Positions 32,793-41,239 of a stretch of DNA of 64,000 bases are shown piece by piece; within the stretch, counting starts at the first letter, position 1, and every line of letters begins with the position of its first letter. Source of the DNA: Treponema sp. GTDB lineage: Bacteria > Spirochaetota > Spirochaetia > Treponematales > Treponemataceae. Position numbers and translations under genes: made by a program. The DNA lies in contig JAFUFU010000036.1 in the NCBI GenBank assembly GCA_017469785.1, positions 1 to 64,000 on the forward strand. The letters are read 5' to 3'. Under the pieces are notes generated by a model. It searched no databases. It was not told the origin of the DNA and saw nothing but the letters and a program-made list of their open reading frames with translations.

Positions 32793-32975
32793 CTACGACG
32801 CCAGCTGCTGGCGGATTATGCACACCGCCCGCCGGCTGGTCTTGCCGCAATCTGCCGAACCGCTGATAATGAAGGCAATTTTTCCAGACGGAGCGGAATA
32901 GACAGGATTCTTTACGGCACAAGGAGATTTTATCCGAAGGGATTTGTTGTTGATGGATTCTTTGATACTTGGCAT
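32793..32975 (-). CDS. Possible small peptide (60 aa) behind the duplicated promoter
   Basis: A 60-residue basic, Ser/Lys-rich peptide starting MPSIKESINNKSLRIK, with a good Shine-Dalgarno (AAAGGAAAG) about 10 bp upstream. The upstream 74 bp are a near-identical copy of the region ahead of the membrane gene at 33705-34130, which argues that this stretch is transcribed. No family recognised. It may instead be a decayed gene. Confidence 0.4.
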   Translation of the reverse strand: MPSIKESINNKSLRIKSPCAVKNPVYSAPSGKIAFIISGSADCGKTSRRAVCIIRQQLAS

Positions 32976-33030
32976 ATTGATGCTTTCCTTTCTGATTTAG
33001 TTTTCCTTTGTATTAAAGTGAAGATTAGCA

Positions 33031-33104
33031 TACCAATTGCGAAAAAGTGTGTGTTAGTGTGAACGCACTGTTTGTAGTGAGTTTTACGCACGGAATGAAA
33101 AAAA
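33031..33104 (-). repeat. Duplicated promoter-region repeat, copy 1
   Basis: A 74-bp segment nearly identical (two mismatches) to 34200-34273, both about 55-70 bp upstream of a minus-strand gene with a Shine-Dalgarno. It contains the palindrome CACT(A/G)CAAACAGTG. Likely a shared promoter with operator. Confidence 0.6.
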
Positions 33105-33190
33105 TCCCGTCACGCAAGTTTCTCTGCAATGGCGGGGGAGTGTTCCGCGCGGGGTCGGGCTTTTAAAACAAAAGCGACGGAGCAGAAATC

Positions 33191-33634
33191 CTACTCCGTC
33201 AGCAAATCCCATTTATCCAAATAAGTATTATCAGCATCACGAAACGCGCGCATTGAAGTGTCTTTGTGTTCCTCGCCGTTTTTCTTTGGGGCGGACAGAT
33301 ACTTCTTGTGGTTGTTTTTCACATACTCTGCGACGACCTTGCTCGGAACAATATGGAATTCGCTTTTCCCGCTGCCGTCGTCAAAAAGGTAAAAGATGTA
33401 GAACAATTTCGGGCTGACGAGCGTTTCCGCTTTTTCGCTCAGTTTCCATTCTTTTTTACTTTGGCTTGCCTTCACCTGAATCAAAAGAGGATTCTGCAAC
33501 GCTTCATCAACAATCAGAATATCAACCGACTTGGTGTTTTTGAGCGTGGGGGAAACATAAAATCCGCGTTTTGTAAGCTCCGCCGCCACAAAAAACTCTG
33601 CGGCAACGCCCGACTCATTGGTTGATAACGGCAT
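33191..33634 (-). CDS. PD-(D/E)XK-like nuclease domain protein
   Basis: A 147-residue protein with the layout of a restriction-like nuclease core. It shows ESGVAAEFFVAAELTKRGF (the Glu-bearing helix), then SVDILIVDE (the catalytic Asp), and LIQVKAS (the E/Q-x-K part, here QVK). Similar single-domain proteins are annotated as PDDEXK or group I intron endonuclease-like. The target is unknown. It is flanked by the two copies of the 74-bp repeat, in what looks like an accessory patch (32.8-34.4 kb). Confidence 0.6.
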   Translation of the reverse strand: MPLSTNESGVAAEFFVAAELTKRGFYVSPTLKNTKSVDILIVDEALQNPLLIQVKASQSKKEWKLSEKAETLVSPKLFYIFYLFDDGSGKSEFHIVPSKVVAEYVKNNHKKYLSAPKKNGEEHKDTSMRAFRDADNTYLDKWDLLTE

Positions 33635-33704
33635 GGTTTGCTCCTTATGAAACGAGCGGATGTATTTCCGCCCGCTTTATCATAATTTTATTGCGCAATG
33701 AATC

Positions 33705-34130
33705 TTAGACGACCACAAAACCTTGCAAGCCTACGGGAAGTGTGGCAAGCCGTTCAGTTTCTTCGTCAGAAAGATTGTAATACATTCCTGTTTCCTCGTT
33801 TTTGGCTTCAGATTCCTCTTCTTTTGAAGAATTTTTAGTTCCGCCAACACCGAGCACACCTATGATGGTATATGATGTGAGCGCACTACAAAGAAGTGGT
33901 TTTCCGACATAAGTCCATACAAAGTTTGCGAACCAGCCAGAACCCTCCGAAAAACTTTCGAGGAACGGCATGACATGGGCAAGCCAAGAGAAAAATGCCC
34001 ATACAGCACCGCCAACGACGGCACAAAGAGGAACTGTGTAGAACATTCTAGGAATGGCGACATCTAACCAAACACAAATCAACACCGATAGCACTGCGCT
34101 CACGATGATACCAATAATAAATTTTTTCAT
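33705..34130 (-). CDS. Small membrane protein
   Basis: A 141-residue protein starting MKKFIIGIIVSAVL at ATG 34130, with GGAGGAAAAC upstream; the longer reading upstream would run through the promoter repeat. Hydrophobic segments are at about 4-22, 30-55 and 70-95. The C-terminus is acidic (KNSSKEEESEAKNEETG), then hydrophobic. No family recognised. It shares its promoter region with the 60-residue ORF at 32793. Confidence 0.6.
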   Translation of the reverse strand: MKKFIIGIIVSAVLSVLICVWLDVAIPRMFYTVPLCAVVGGAVWAFFSWLAHVMPFLESFSEGSGWFANFVWTYVGKPLLCSALTSYTIIGVLGVGGTKNSSKEEESEAKNEETGMYYNLSDEETERLATLPVGLQGFVVV

Positions 34131-34199
34131 AAGAGTTTTCCTCCAAAATGTGTTTTTGCCCGCACCATCAAAGCGCAGACATTTTTCTGAGGAAAATCT

Positions 34200-34273
34200 T
34201 ACCATTTGCGAAAAAGTGTGTGTTAGTGTGAACGCACTGTTTGCAGTGAGTTTTACGCACGGAATGAAAAAAA
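34200..34273 (-). repeat. Duplicated promoter-region repeat, copy 2
   Basis: The partner of 33031-33104, located 70 bp upstream of the membrane gene at 34130. It carries the perfect palindrome CACTG-CAAA-CAGTG on the minus strand. Confidence 0.6.
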
Positions 34274-34293
34274 AATTACAAAAAAGGAGATGA

Positions 34294-34398
34294 CCAATAA
34301 GTTCAAAAAGTGTCATTTTCGGGCTTGACCCGAAAATCCATTTAATTGCAATACAAGAGATTGCCGTGTCGAGCACGGCAATGACTCATACTTATTGG
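34294..34398. repeat. MITE-like element with two internal hairpins
   Basis: Terminal inverted repeats CCAATAAGT (34294-34302) and ACTTATTGG (34390-34398) enclose ATTTTCGGG-CTTGA-CCCGAAAAT (34315-34337) and ATTGCCGTG-TCGAG-CACGGCAAT (34360-34382). Noncoding and 105 bp long. It resembles a small non-autonomous repeat and may terminate transcription on both sides. Confidence 0.55.
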
Positions 34399-34422
34399 AC
34401 AGCCCCGTGAAAATTCATCGCC

Positions 34423-35724
34423 CTACTTTTCTTTGTGCCGCCTGTCCAGCTCGTTGTAAACATCCTGCCAGGTGACGCCCTCTTTGTACATGAGCACGCT
34501 CACGAAATATAATAGGTCGGCGGCTTCCCAGATAACCTCATCTTTTGATTCAGCATCGTCGGTGAGTTCTTCGGCTTCTTCCATGACCTTTTCGCGCACT
34601 CGTTTTGCATCGAGCGTTGCCGTGTAGCTTCCCGGGCGCGGATTTGCGAATCGCTCGGCAATGGTTCCGTAAAGCCGCTCAAGATTTGATTTTGCATCCG
34701 GCTCCGCGCCAAAGCAAGTGTAGCTTCCCGTGTGGCAGACTCCGCCGTGAGGAATGACTGTGGCAAGGACAGTGTCCCGGTCGCAGTCAACTCGCATTTT
34801 GATAAGCTCAAGGAAGTGACCGCTTGTCTCGCCCTTTGTCCAAAGAACATTTCGTGTGCGGCTGAAGAAAGTGAGCTTTCCTGTTGCAAAAGATTTTTCG
34901 AATGCTTCTTTGTTAGAATAGCCCATCATCAAAACTTCGCCGCTTGGGCTCTGGGCAATCACTGGAATCATGCCGTCAACTTTCTCAAAATTGAGACAGC
35001 CGATAAAAGCGTCCTTGAGATTGACTTTGCCAGTGTAGAGAGCCATTCCCAGCTGAACGTCACAGCCAAGTTTTTCAAGCTCAACAATCTGCTCCAAAGT
35101 ATTTACTCCACCAGCAACAACGACACGGCAATTTACAGCCTGGCGCAAAGCCTTGCATGAGTCCATGTCAGTTCCCTGCATACAGCCTTCTTTTTCGACG
35201 CAGGTGAACAAAAGCTCAGAACAGTATTTTTCGGCCTGACGAGCACCCTCAATCAAAGGAATATCTACCGTCTCAGTCCAGCCTTTAACGGCGATTTTGC
35301 CCTGAATCGAATCGACAGAAATAATCACGCGCTGTTTTCCGATTTTTTCACAAAGTTCCTGCAAAAACGCTTCGTTTAAGACAGATTCGCCAGTCTTGGG
35401 ATTTGGATTCCATGCAGCACTTCCGATGATAACCTTTTCGGCACCCAGAGAAATTAACTCCCGGGCTTTTTTTACATCACGGATTCCGCCACCTACGCGC
35501 ACATTTCCCCGTCGCAAGAGAGATTTTAAAAGCGGCGTGTTTTTTGTATTGCCTTTTTCGTCCGTGTTGCGGAGAGCCTGGTCAAGGTCGATGATTGCGA
35601 CCTCGCCGTATTTGTCGAATTCTGAAATCAAAGCGTCCGAATCGTCGCGCTGAAGAACCAAATCTTTTCCGTTTTTGAGCTGGACCACGTGTCCGTCTTT
35701 CATGTCGATTGAAGCGATTACCAT
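34423..35724 (-). CDS. HisA-HisI-HisE fusion: three consecutive histidine-pathway enzymes
   Basis: A 433-residue protein. Residues 1-235 are a HisA-type (beta/alpha)8 barrel (MVIASIDMKDGHVVQLKNG; GGIRDVKKARELISLGAEKV; the second phosphate site AGGVNTLEQI). Residues about 245-345 are HisI, phosphoribosyl-AMP cyclohydrolase (DGMIPVIAQ, MMGYSNKEAFEKS, KGETSGHFL, the Cys/His Zn site RVDCDRD with GGVCHTGSYTCF). Residues about 347-433 are HisE, phosphoribosyl-ATP pyrophosphatase (LYGTIAERFANPRPGSYTA, EEAEEL, DEVIWEAADLLYF). HisIE fusions are common; adding HisA joins pathway steps 2, 3 and 4 in one chain. A deleted relic lies at 30365. Confidence 0.92.
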   Translation of the reverse strand: MVIASIDMKDGHVVQLKNGKDLVLQRDDSDALISEFDKYGEVAIIDLDQALRNTDEKGNTKNTPLLKSLLRRGNVRVGGGIRDVKKARELISLGAEKVIIGSAAWNPNPKTGESVLNEAFLQELCEKIGKQRVIISVDSIQGKIAVKGWTETVDIPLIEGARQAEKYCSELLFTCVEKEGCMQGTDMDSCKALRQAVNCRVVVAGGVNTLEQIVELEKLGCDVQLGMALYTGKVNLKDAFIGCLNFEKVDGMIPVIAQSPSGEVLMMGYSNKEAFEKSFATGKLTFFSRTRNVLWTKGETSGHFLELIKMRVDCDRDTVLATVIPHGGVCHTGSYTCFGAEPDAKSNLERLYGTIAERFANPRPGSYTATLDAKRVREKVMEEAEELTDDAESKDEVIWEAADLLYFVSVLMYKEGVTWQDVYNELDRRHKEK

Positions 35725-35759
35725 GCTCTAAGTATAGCGAAAACGCGGGGTATGTACAA

Positions 35760-36248
35760 TTATAAAGAAAGAATTGTAAAACCCTCTACAAATTTCTTAA
35801 TCATATCTGGATTTTTCTGAGCATAAGAGATGATTTTTTTTCCGAGACCGGCTTGTACGAGATTCTCCACATTTTTAATCGGCTGGCGATTGATTGCAGG
35901 ACAAGTATTTTCAAGCATTACTCTGACTTTTCCTTCGATTTCAGTTGCTCGGAGTGGCCATATTGAGCAGTCAAAAGGTTTTTCTTCTTTTGAAAGGATG
36001 CAGCCCACCTCTCCCAGAAAAGGACAGGCAGCCTCCTCCTCTGGATCATCGCTTTTGTACAGGTGAAGCAACTCCACTGTAAAACTTTCATTTCCGACTT
36101 TCTTGAAGCGGCTGTTTGGGTATTTCTTTTCGAGGATTTCTTTTGTTTTTCTGTCAAAAAGGGGCGTTTCCCAGAGGCTTTTTCGTCTGAATGAACAGCA
36201 AAAGCGGCAGGAAGCGCAGTCTTCCCCGGATAGAATTGATTTCAGCAT
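35760..36248 (-). CDS. YkgJ-type cysteine-cluster protein
   Basis: A 162-residue putative zinc or iron-sulfur protein. The N-terminal CASCRFCCSFRRKSLW and the middle CPFLGEVGCILSKEEKPFDC give the eight-Cys pattern of the YkgJ/UPF0153 family. Function is unknown. It overlaps the DUF2156 gene by 7 bp, so the two proteins are co-expressed. Confidence 0.85.
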   Translation of the reverse strand: MLKSILSGEDCASCRFCCSFRRKSLWETPLFDRKTKEILEKKYPNSRFKKVGNESFTVELLHLYKSDDPEEEAACPFLGEVGCILSKEEKPFDCSIWPLRATEIEGKVRVMLENTCPAINRQPIKNVENLVQAGLGKKIISYAQKNPDMIKKFVEGFTILSL

Positions 36249-37207
36249 GAGTAAAATTTCTCCAGCAAGTTGTCAGGATGATAAGAGAGCTTTGCCTTCC
36301 TCAGTCCCTCGACGCCCATGTCTTCTTCCCGGTTAAGGAATTCGTAGGAATCTGCAGCATTCGCGAAGCACCAGTTGATTGCCGCATAAGCTCCATTTGA
36401 CGCGGCCTCAGCCAGACATTTTTCAAAGTGAACGTCGAGCATGTTTTCCGAGATTCGGGAAGCCAGGGTCATGGCGACAGCTTTTCCATTCGTGTAGAGA
36501 ACTCCGCCGTCCAGAGCAAAATCTTCCTTATTCACGAGGGCGCTTTTTATCATTTCGTGTTCAAGCAGAAGGATTTTTTTGTCTTCCTCGCTTGTTAATA
36601 TTTCAGTTGAGGAAAAACGCTCCTCAAGCCATTTCTGGGCAACAAAAATCATGTCATCGGCGATGGAGCACAAATTGAGCGAGCGGAATTCCCAGTTTCC
36701 TTCATATATTCTCTGAAAGCGGGAGACATGGTTCTTCTTTTTGTGGTAGCTTTTTCCCTGGAGAAGGGCCAGTTTTTCACGGCTGTAGATGTAATCACAG
36801 TCATCGCGGTTCGTCTGCCATTCAAGGAGAAAATCCGGAAAATCTTTTTTAAAAACAGCATCGATTTCGTTTTTCTGATTTTGGGTAAGCAGACAGAATT
36901 TTACTTTCCGTCCATTTTCTTTTGCATCGCTGATTATGAGGGAAAGAGCTTCTGAAAGACTGTGATTTTTATCTTTCTCGCTAACTTTCTGGTCGCATAG
37001 TTTCAAGGGAAACCCATAGCCTGTGCGGTTTTCGGCTCCAGTGTAGTAGCGGAAGAGGTAGCCCTTGTCAATGGCTGTTTTGGTATCGTATTTTTTTTGC
37101 AGCAGGAAAATATTCACAAGTGAAGTGTCGCTTCCTTCGAGGTTTGAAGAGAGCATACAGTCCTTGAGACAATGAAAATCTTCCAGCGTAAGGATAGACC
37201 AATTCAT
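36242..37207 (-). CDS. DUF2156 (GNAT-like) protein
   Basis: A 321-residue protein of the phosphatidylglycerol lysyltransferase C-terminal-like (DUF2156) family, with a double GNAT fold. Markers are YHKKKNHVSRFQRIY in the middle and YEFLNREEDMGVEGLRKAKL near the end. Possible aminoacyl or acyl transfer to an unknown acceptor. The start at ATG 37207 is chosen because TATATT lies nine bases upstream and the longer reading to 37363 would include the promoter. Membrane helices typical of MprF are absent. Confidence 0.82.
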   Translation of the reverse strand: MNWSILTLEDFHCLKDCMLSSNLEGSDTSLVNIFLLQKKYDTKTAIDKGYLFRYYTGAENRTGYGFPLKLCDQKVSEKDKNHSLSEALSLIISDAKENGRKVKFCLLTQNQKNEIDAVFKKDFPDFLLEWQTNRDDCDYIYSREKLALLQGKSYHKKKNHVSRFQRIYEGNWEFRSLNLCSIADDMIFVAQKWLEERFSSTEILTSEEDKKILLLEHEMIKSALVNKEDFALDGGVLYTNGKAVAMTLASRISENMLDVHFEKCLAEAASNGAYAAINWCFANAADSYEFLNREEDMGVEGLRKAKLSYHPDNLLEKFYSC

Positions 37208-37371
37208 ATTGTATAAAATATAACAAAAAGTCTGTGAATCGTCACCTAAAAAGAAGCAATGTGTCAAAAAAGTCAGAATAATCAAAAGTGTCGTATGTTT
37301 TTTATTTTTCAGAGGACTTATACTGTTATCACGAGAAAGTTTTTTTCTTGTAACATATAGCAAATAAAAAA

Positions 37372-37391
37372 TGTTCTATTAATTAAGAACA
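37372..37391 (+). promoter_or_regulatory. Palindromic operator candidate
   Basis: Perfect inverted repeat TGTTCT-8-AGAACA, 19 bp upstream of the secreted-protein start (37410) and just before its Shine-Dalgarno (GGAGG). It could bind a repressor or form a hairpin in the mRNA leader. Confidence 0.4.
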
Positions 37392-37409
37392 CTTTTGGAG
37401 GTAATTTCT

Positions 37410-37913
37410 ATGAAAAAAATCATTGCTGCTTTGGCCGCTTCACTTTTGTTTGGCGCATCTGTTTTTGCCGAGGGCTATCTTTCAGCAAACGACGTTCCGG
37501 TTGGAGAAATCAAAGCAGACGCTCCGCAGGAAGATGGTTTCGTAATCCACGGAAAAGAGAAAAAAACTATCAAAGTTCAGAAAAACTCAACAAAATTTGC
37601 AGGTGAGAAATTCACACAGAGGCTCTCTCTCGGCGGTTCAAGAATTGAGGAAGGTGGCGCACCAGAACTCGTAATCTCTTTCCCGGCTCAGAAAGGCGAG
37701 ACTTTGAGCGTTTACGGAAAATCATCAAGCAAAAAAGACGATCGTGTTGCAGAAGTCTATGATGCAAGCGGAAACGTTGTTGCTTCTCTTCCGATGGTTT
37801 ATGACGGCGGAAAGACTGAAATTCAGACTTTCAAAATCCCAGCTGACGGAACTTATTCAGTAGGCTCAAAAAACGGCACGATTTATATCTACAAAATCGA
37901 AGTTAGCAAATAA
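37410..37913 (+). CDS. Secreted protein of unknown function
   Basis: A 167-residue exported protein: signal peptide MKKIIAALAASLLFGASVFA (cleavage after Ala20), then a soluble beta-rich domain. The mature part contains NSTKFAGEKFTQRLSLGGS, YDASGNVVASLPMVYDGGKT and a final IYIYKIEV. This pattern recalls the repeated beta-sandwich modules of carbohydrate-binding pectate-lyase-associated proteins, but the match is only by shape. The start is ATG 37410 with GGAGG upstream. It is transcribed in the same direction as the pectate lyase, with a terminator between them. Confidence 0.65.
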   Translation: MKKIIAALAASLLFGASVFAEGYLSANDVPVGEIKADAPQEDGFVIHGKEKKTIKVQKNSTKFAGEKFTQRLSLGGSRIEEGGAPELVISFPAQKGETLSVYGKSSSKKDDRVAEVYDASGNVVASLPMVYDGGKTEIQTFKIPADGTYSVGSKNGTIYIYKIEVSK

Positions 37914-37958
37914 GCCGGGCTCTAGCTGATATTCATTCTATCACCTATTGGAATAAGA

Positions 37959-37988
37959 AGAGCAGACTCTCAAAGGTCTGCTCTTTTT
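37959..37988 (+). terminator. Terminator after the secreted protein
   Basis: Stem AGAGCAGAC (37959-37967) with GTCTGCTCT (37976-37984), then T5. Confidence 0.88.
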
Positions 37989-38026
37989 GTAATATATTGA
38001 ACATATAAAAAGGAGTTCAGAGTACG

Positions 38027-41000
38027 ATGAAAAAATCACTCTTAAACCTTTTGTTTGCGGGAACAATCGCTGTTCTTTCATTGTCTCCGATTTTTGCAGA
38101 CAGAGGAGCATGGGCAGACGCAGCAGTTCCGAGCATTACAAAAGTTGAACAAACAGGTCCAAACGAGGTTACGGTCTCGTTCAACAGCGACACTTCAAAC
38201 AACGGTTCTGATGGCGGTGAAGTTGTAATGACTTCAGATGTCGGCGCATCGAAAAAGAATATGTACGGAAAAACCCGACGCCCTGCAAAGGAAACCACAT
38301 TCGAGCTTAAAAAATCAGGAACCTATACTTTCGTCGTAAACGCAGAACGAGACGGCGAATCAACAAAACATGAATCAGAGGCAAAATCATTCAAATATAT
38401 TCTTCCTTTGATTAAGCCAGTCCTTTCCGCACGAAATCTTGGTGAAGGAAAAGTCAATCTGGAGTGGACAGGTGTTCCGGAATCAGACGGCTATATCGTC
38501 TCTTACACGGACGAAAACAAAAAGACTGTCTCACTTCCATCAACCACAGAGCAGAGCACACAAATCACTCTCCCGGTTGGAACAGTGACAAATTTCGTGG
38601 TAACGGCAACCCGCGGTTCTGAAAAAATCGCTTCTGAGCCACTCAAGAAAACGACGAGCAAAATCGAAGAGCGGATTTGGGAATTTGCGGAGTTTGGTAC
38701 ATCAACCAAACCAGATTACAACAACTTCGAGATTCTCGACTCTGATAATCTCACAGTCAAACTCAATTCATGTGAATTCGATCCGAAAACCGGCGCTATC
38801 ATCAACAAGGGCGGTAAATTCGAGACTTTCTTTGACGGCATTTCCTTCTATTATACAAAGCTTGATCCTTACAAAGAAAACTTTGAGCTTACAGCCACAG
38901 TAACGGTTGATTATCACAACCCATCTGCTGACGGACAGGAAGGATTCGGGCTTTTGGCTATTGACCGACTGTGGAAAAGCGGCGAGTCAATGACAATCGC
39001 ATACAACAACTCGGCTGGCGTTATTTCACGAAAATACACCACGCATGTTGACGGAGTTAAAAAGGAGATTAAAGACGGTCTTGGCTCACGATTTGTAAGC
39101 GGAATCACCGATGCAATCATTGAGGCAGGAGATTCAGAAATCTCTCAGAAAGCCACGAGCATAAGCAAGGCATTCAGTTACGATCAGTCATCAGACGCAA
39201 TCAAGACTGGCGACAAATACCGAATTACGCTCAAGAAAGACAACACAGGCTACCACGCAATCTACAAACGTGCTATCGCATCAGAGGATTCAGTTGAAGA
39301 ATTCATCATGTATGACAGCGCGAACAAAAAGCTCACCCAGCTCGACAAAGACAACATCTATGTTGGATTTGCGGTTGCGCGAGGCTGTAACGCAACATTC
39401 AGCGACGTTGACCTCAAAATCACCGACCCGAAAACGGATCCGGTTGCACTTGAAGAGCCGCCAGAGTTGGTTCCGCTCACAACGCTCATCGACTGCCCGA
39501 CAACATGGTACAACACAAAATATCCTTTCGTGTTCAACAGCAACGCAAAAGGTACGATTACCATCAAAGACAACGATGGAAAAGTTCTTCTCAATGCAGG
39601 AAAAGTTGAGGCTGACGTTGATTTCAAGACCACGCTCAAAATCAAAAACGGAATCAATGACCTTCTCGTAACCTTCGCTCCTGAGGACGGATGGGAACCA
39701 GCTCCAAAATCTGTCGTCGCACAGTTCAACAAAACTCTTGGCGAATACGAAAAGAACTACAGCGCAGTAACTTACACTCACAGCATCATCTCAAAGGCAA
39801 TCAAAGGAAGCAAGATTTATGTTTCCCAGAATGGCGATGTCTTTGGCGATGGTACAAAGAATTCTCCTGTAGATTTGGAATCAGCAATTCTCTACTCAAA
39901 ACCGGGACAGACCATTCTTCTTGCAGGCGGAAAATATTATCCGAGCCGACCGATTACAATCGACCGTGGAAACGACGGAAAACCGAACGCGCGAAAAGTC
40001 CTCATGTCGGAAGATCCGAACAACCGCGCTATCATTGACTTCTCAAGCACAAAGATGACGGTTTCAGGCATCAGCCTTTACGGAAGCTATTGGACTTTCA
40101 AGAATATCGACATCACAGGAACGCCGGGCGACTGCAAGGGCATTCAGGTTGCAGGTAACTACAACCAGCTTCTCATGGTGGACGCTTACCTGAACGGAGA
40201 CACAGGCATTCAGATTTCAGGACGGGCATCTGAACCATACGAAAAATGGCCCCATGACAACCTGGTTTACGGCTGTGAATCATTCGGAAATGCTGATCCG
40301 GCCCAGAACAATGCTGACGGCTTTGCGGCAAAACTCACGACTGGCGAAGGAAACGTATTCCGTAACTGTGTCGCTCATCACAACGTTGATGACGGATGGG
40401 ATTTGTACGCTAAAATCGAGACAGGCCCGATTGGCGCCGTTTTGATTGACAACTGTATCGCATACAACAACGGCCGCAAGATTGACAATAGCGGCAAAGG
40501 CGACGGAAACGGATTCAAGCTCGGTGGTGACGGAATCGCAGTCAAGCACCTCATCAAGAATTCAGTTTCTTTCAACAACGATTTGAACGGTATCACCACA
40601 AACTCTAACCCGGCTCTCATCGTTGAAGCCTGCTCTCTCTACGGAAACAAGGACACAAACCTTAATTTCTACGGAAAGGGTGAGGCTGACAAATATCCGC
40701 GAACAATCAAGGCGTCCAACATCCTTTCAATCGAAGGCATGGGCCGGGACAAATTCGATGAATCAAAAGACCCGACCTTGAAAGCACGCCTCGAATCAGA
40801 CAACAATTTCTTCTTCGGCGGCGCAGAATCTGTAAACAAGAGCGGCGCAAAACTCGGAAAAGAATCTTTCAAGGATGTTGATTACAAGAATATCGCTAAT
40901 GGTCTCAAGGAAGACGGCAAAACATTCAACCGACTTCCACGCGATGAGAACGGTGTATTCGATTTGGGAGACTTGTTCAAGCTTACGGACAAAGTTCCTG

Positions 41001-41143
41001 CGGGAGTCGGAGCAAATTACAATGGTACAAGCTTCAAGATTCCGGCAGGCTCATCAAGCAAGCTCCCAATCGCAATCGTAGTCATCCTGGTCGCAGCCCT
41101 CGCTTGCTGCTGTATCATTCTTAAAAAGAAAAAGTCAAATTAG
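38027..41143 (+). CDS. Multidomain secreted pectate lyase, family PL9, with C-terminal membrane anchor
   Basis: A 1038-residue protein. Signal peptide (1-25) ends at FADRGAWA. Fibronectin-III-like modules span about 35-120 and 125-205. A large beta-sandwich region spans about 210-470. A linker/Ig-like region runs to about 590. The PL9 beta-helix (about 595-1000) starts SKIYVSQNGDVFGDGTKNSP and contains the catalytic-site stretch ADGFAAKLTTGEGNVFRNC and VAHHNVDDGWDLYAKIE, with the Ca-binding Asp cluster and the catalytic Lys typical of Pel9A. A final transmembrane helix (KLPIAIVVILVAALACCCI) and KKKK tail anchor it. It cleaves polygalacturonate by beta-elimination. SD AGGAG; a terminator follows. 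Confidence 0.88.
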   Translation: MKKSLLNLLFAGTIAVLSLSPIFADRGAWADAAVPSITKVEQTGPNEVTVSFNSDTSNNGSDGGEVVMTSDVGASKKNMYGKTRRPAKETTFELKKSGTYTFVVNAERDGESTKHESEAKSFKYILPLIKPVLSARNLGEGKVNLEWTGVPESDGYIVSYTDENKKTVSLPSTTEQSTQITLPVGTVTNFVVTATRGSEKIASEPLKKTTSKIEERIWEFAEFGTSTKPDYNNFEILDSDNLTVKLNSCEFDPKTGAIINKGGKFETFFDGISFYYTKLDPYKENFELTATVTVDYHNPSADGQEGFGLLAIDRLWKSGESMTIAYNNSAGVISRKYTTHVDGVKKEIKDGLGSRFVSGITDAIIEAGDSEISQKATSISKAFSYDQSSDAIKTGDKYRITLKKDNTGYHAIYKRAIASEDSVEEFIMYDSANKKLTQLDKDNIYVGFAVARGCNATFSDVDLKITDPKTDPVALEEPPELVPLTTLIDCPTTWYNTKYPFVFNSNAKGTITIKDNDGKVLLNAGKVEADVDFKTTLKIKNGINDLLVTFAPEDGWEPAPKSVVAQFNKTLGEYEKNYSAVTYTHSIISKAIKGSKIYVSQNGDVFGDGTKNSPVDLESAILYSKPGQTILLAGGKYYPSRPITIDRGNDGKPNARKVLMSEDPNNRAIIDFSSTKMTVSGISLYGSYWTFKNIDITGTPGDCKGIQVAGNYNQLLMVDAYLNGDTGIQISGRASEPYEKWPHDNLVYGCESFGNADPAQNNADGFAAKLTTGEGNVFRNCVAHHNVDDGWDLYAKIETGPIGAVLIDNCIAYNNGRKIDNSGKGDGNGFKLGGDGIAVKHLIKNSVSFNNDLNGITTNSNPALIVEACSLYGNKDTNLNFYGKGEADKYPRTIKASNILSIEGMGRDKFDESKDPTLKARLESDNNFFFGGAESVNKSGAKLGKESFKDVDYKNIANGLKEDGKTFNRLPRDENGVFDLGDLFKLTDKVPAGVGANYNGTSFKIPAGSSSKLPIAIVVILVAALACCCIILKKKKSN

Positions 41144-41159
41144 TTGATTTCTGATTGAA

Positions 41160-41202
41160 CAGGCTCCCGAAACAGTTCTCTGCCGGGAGCCTGTTTTTTT
41201 TT
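41160..41202 (+). terminator. Terminator after the pectate lyase
   Basis: Stem CAGGCTCCCG with CGGGAGCCTG and a 14-base loop, followed by nine T. Confidence 0.88.
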
Positions 41203-41203
41203 A

Positions 41204-41239
41204 TTGCAAAAAAAGTGCCGTTCAAGATACAATCTCACC
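41204..41239 (+). promoter_or_regulatory. Leaderless-type promoter of the DTW-domain gene
   Basis: TTGCAA (41204-41209), an 18-bp spacer and TACAAT (41228-41233), then exactly six bases to ATG 41240. No Shine-Dalgarno. Confidence 0.68.

Noticed and set aside
32793..32975. The 60-residue ORF as a certain toxin or defence gene
   Set aside because: There is a Shine-Dalgarno and a duplicated promoter, but no recognisable motif or partner; kept only as a low-confidence gene.
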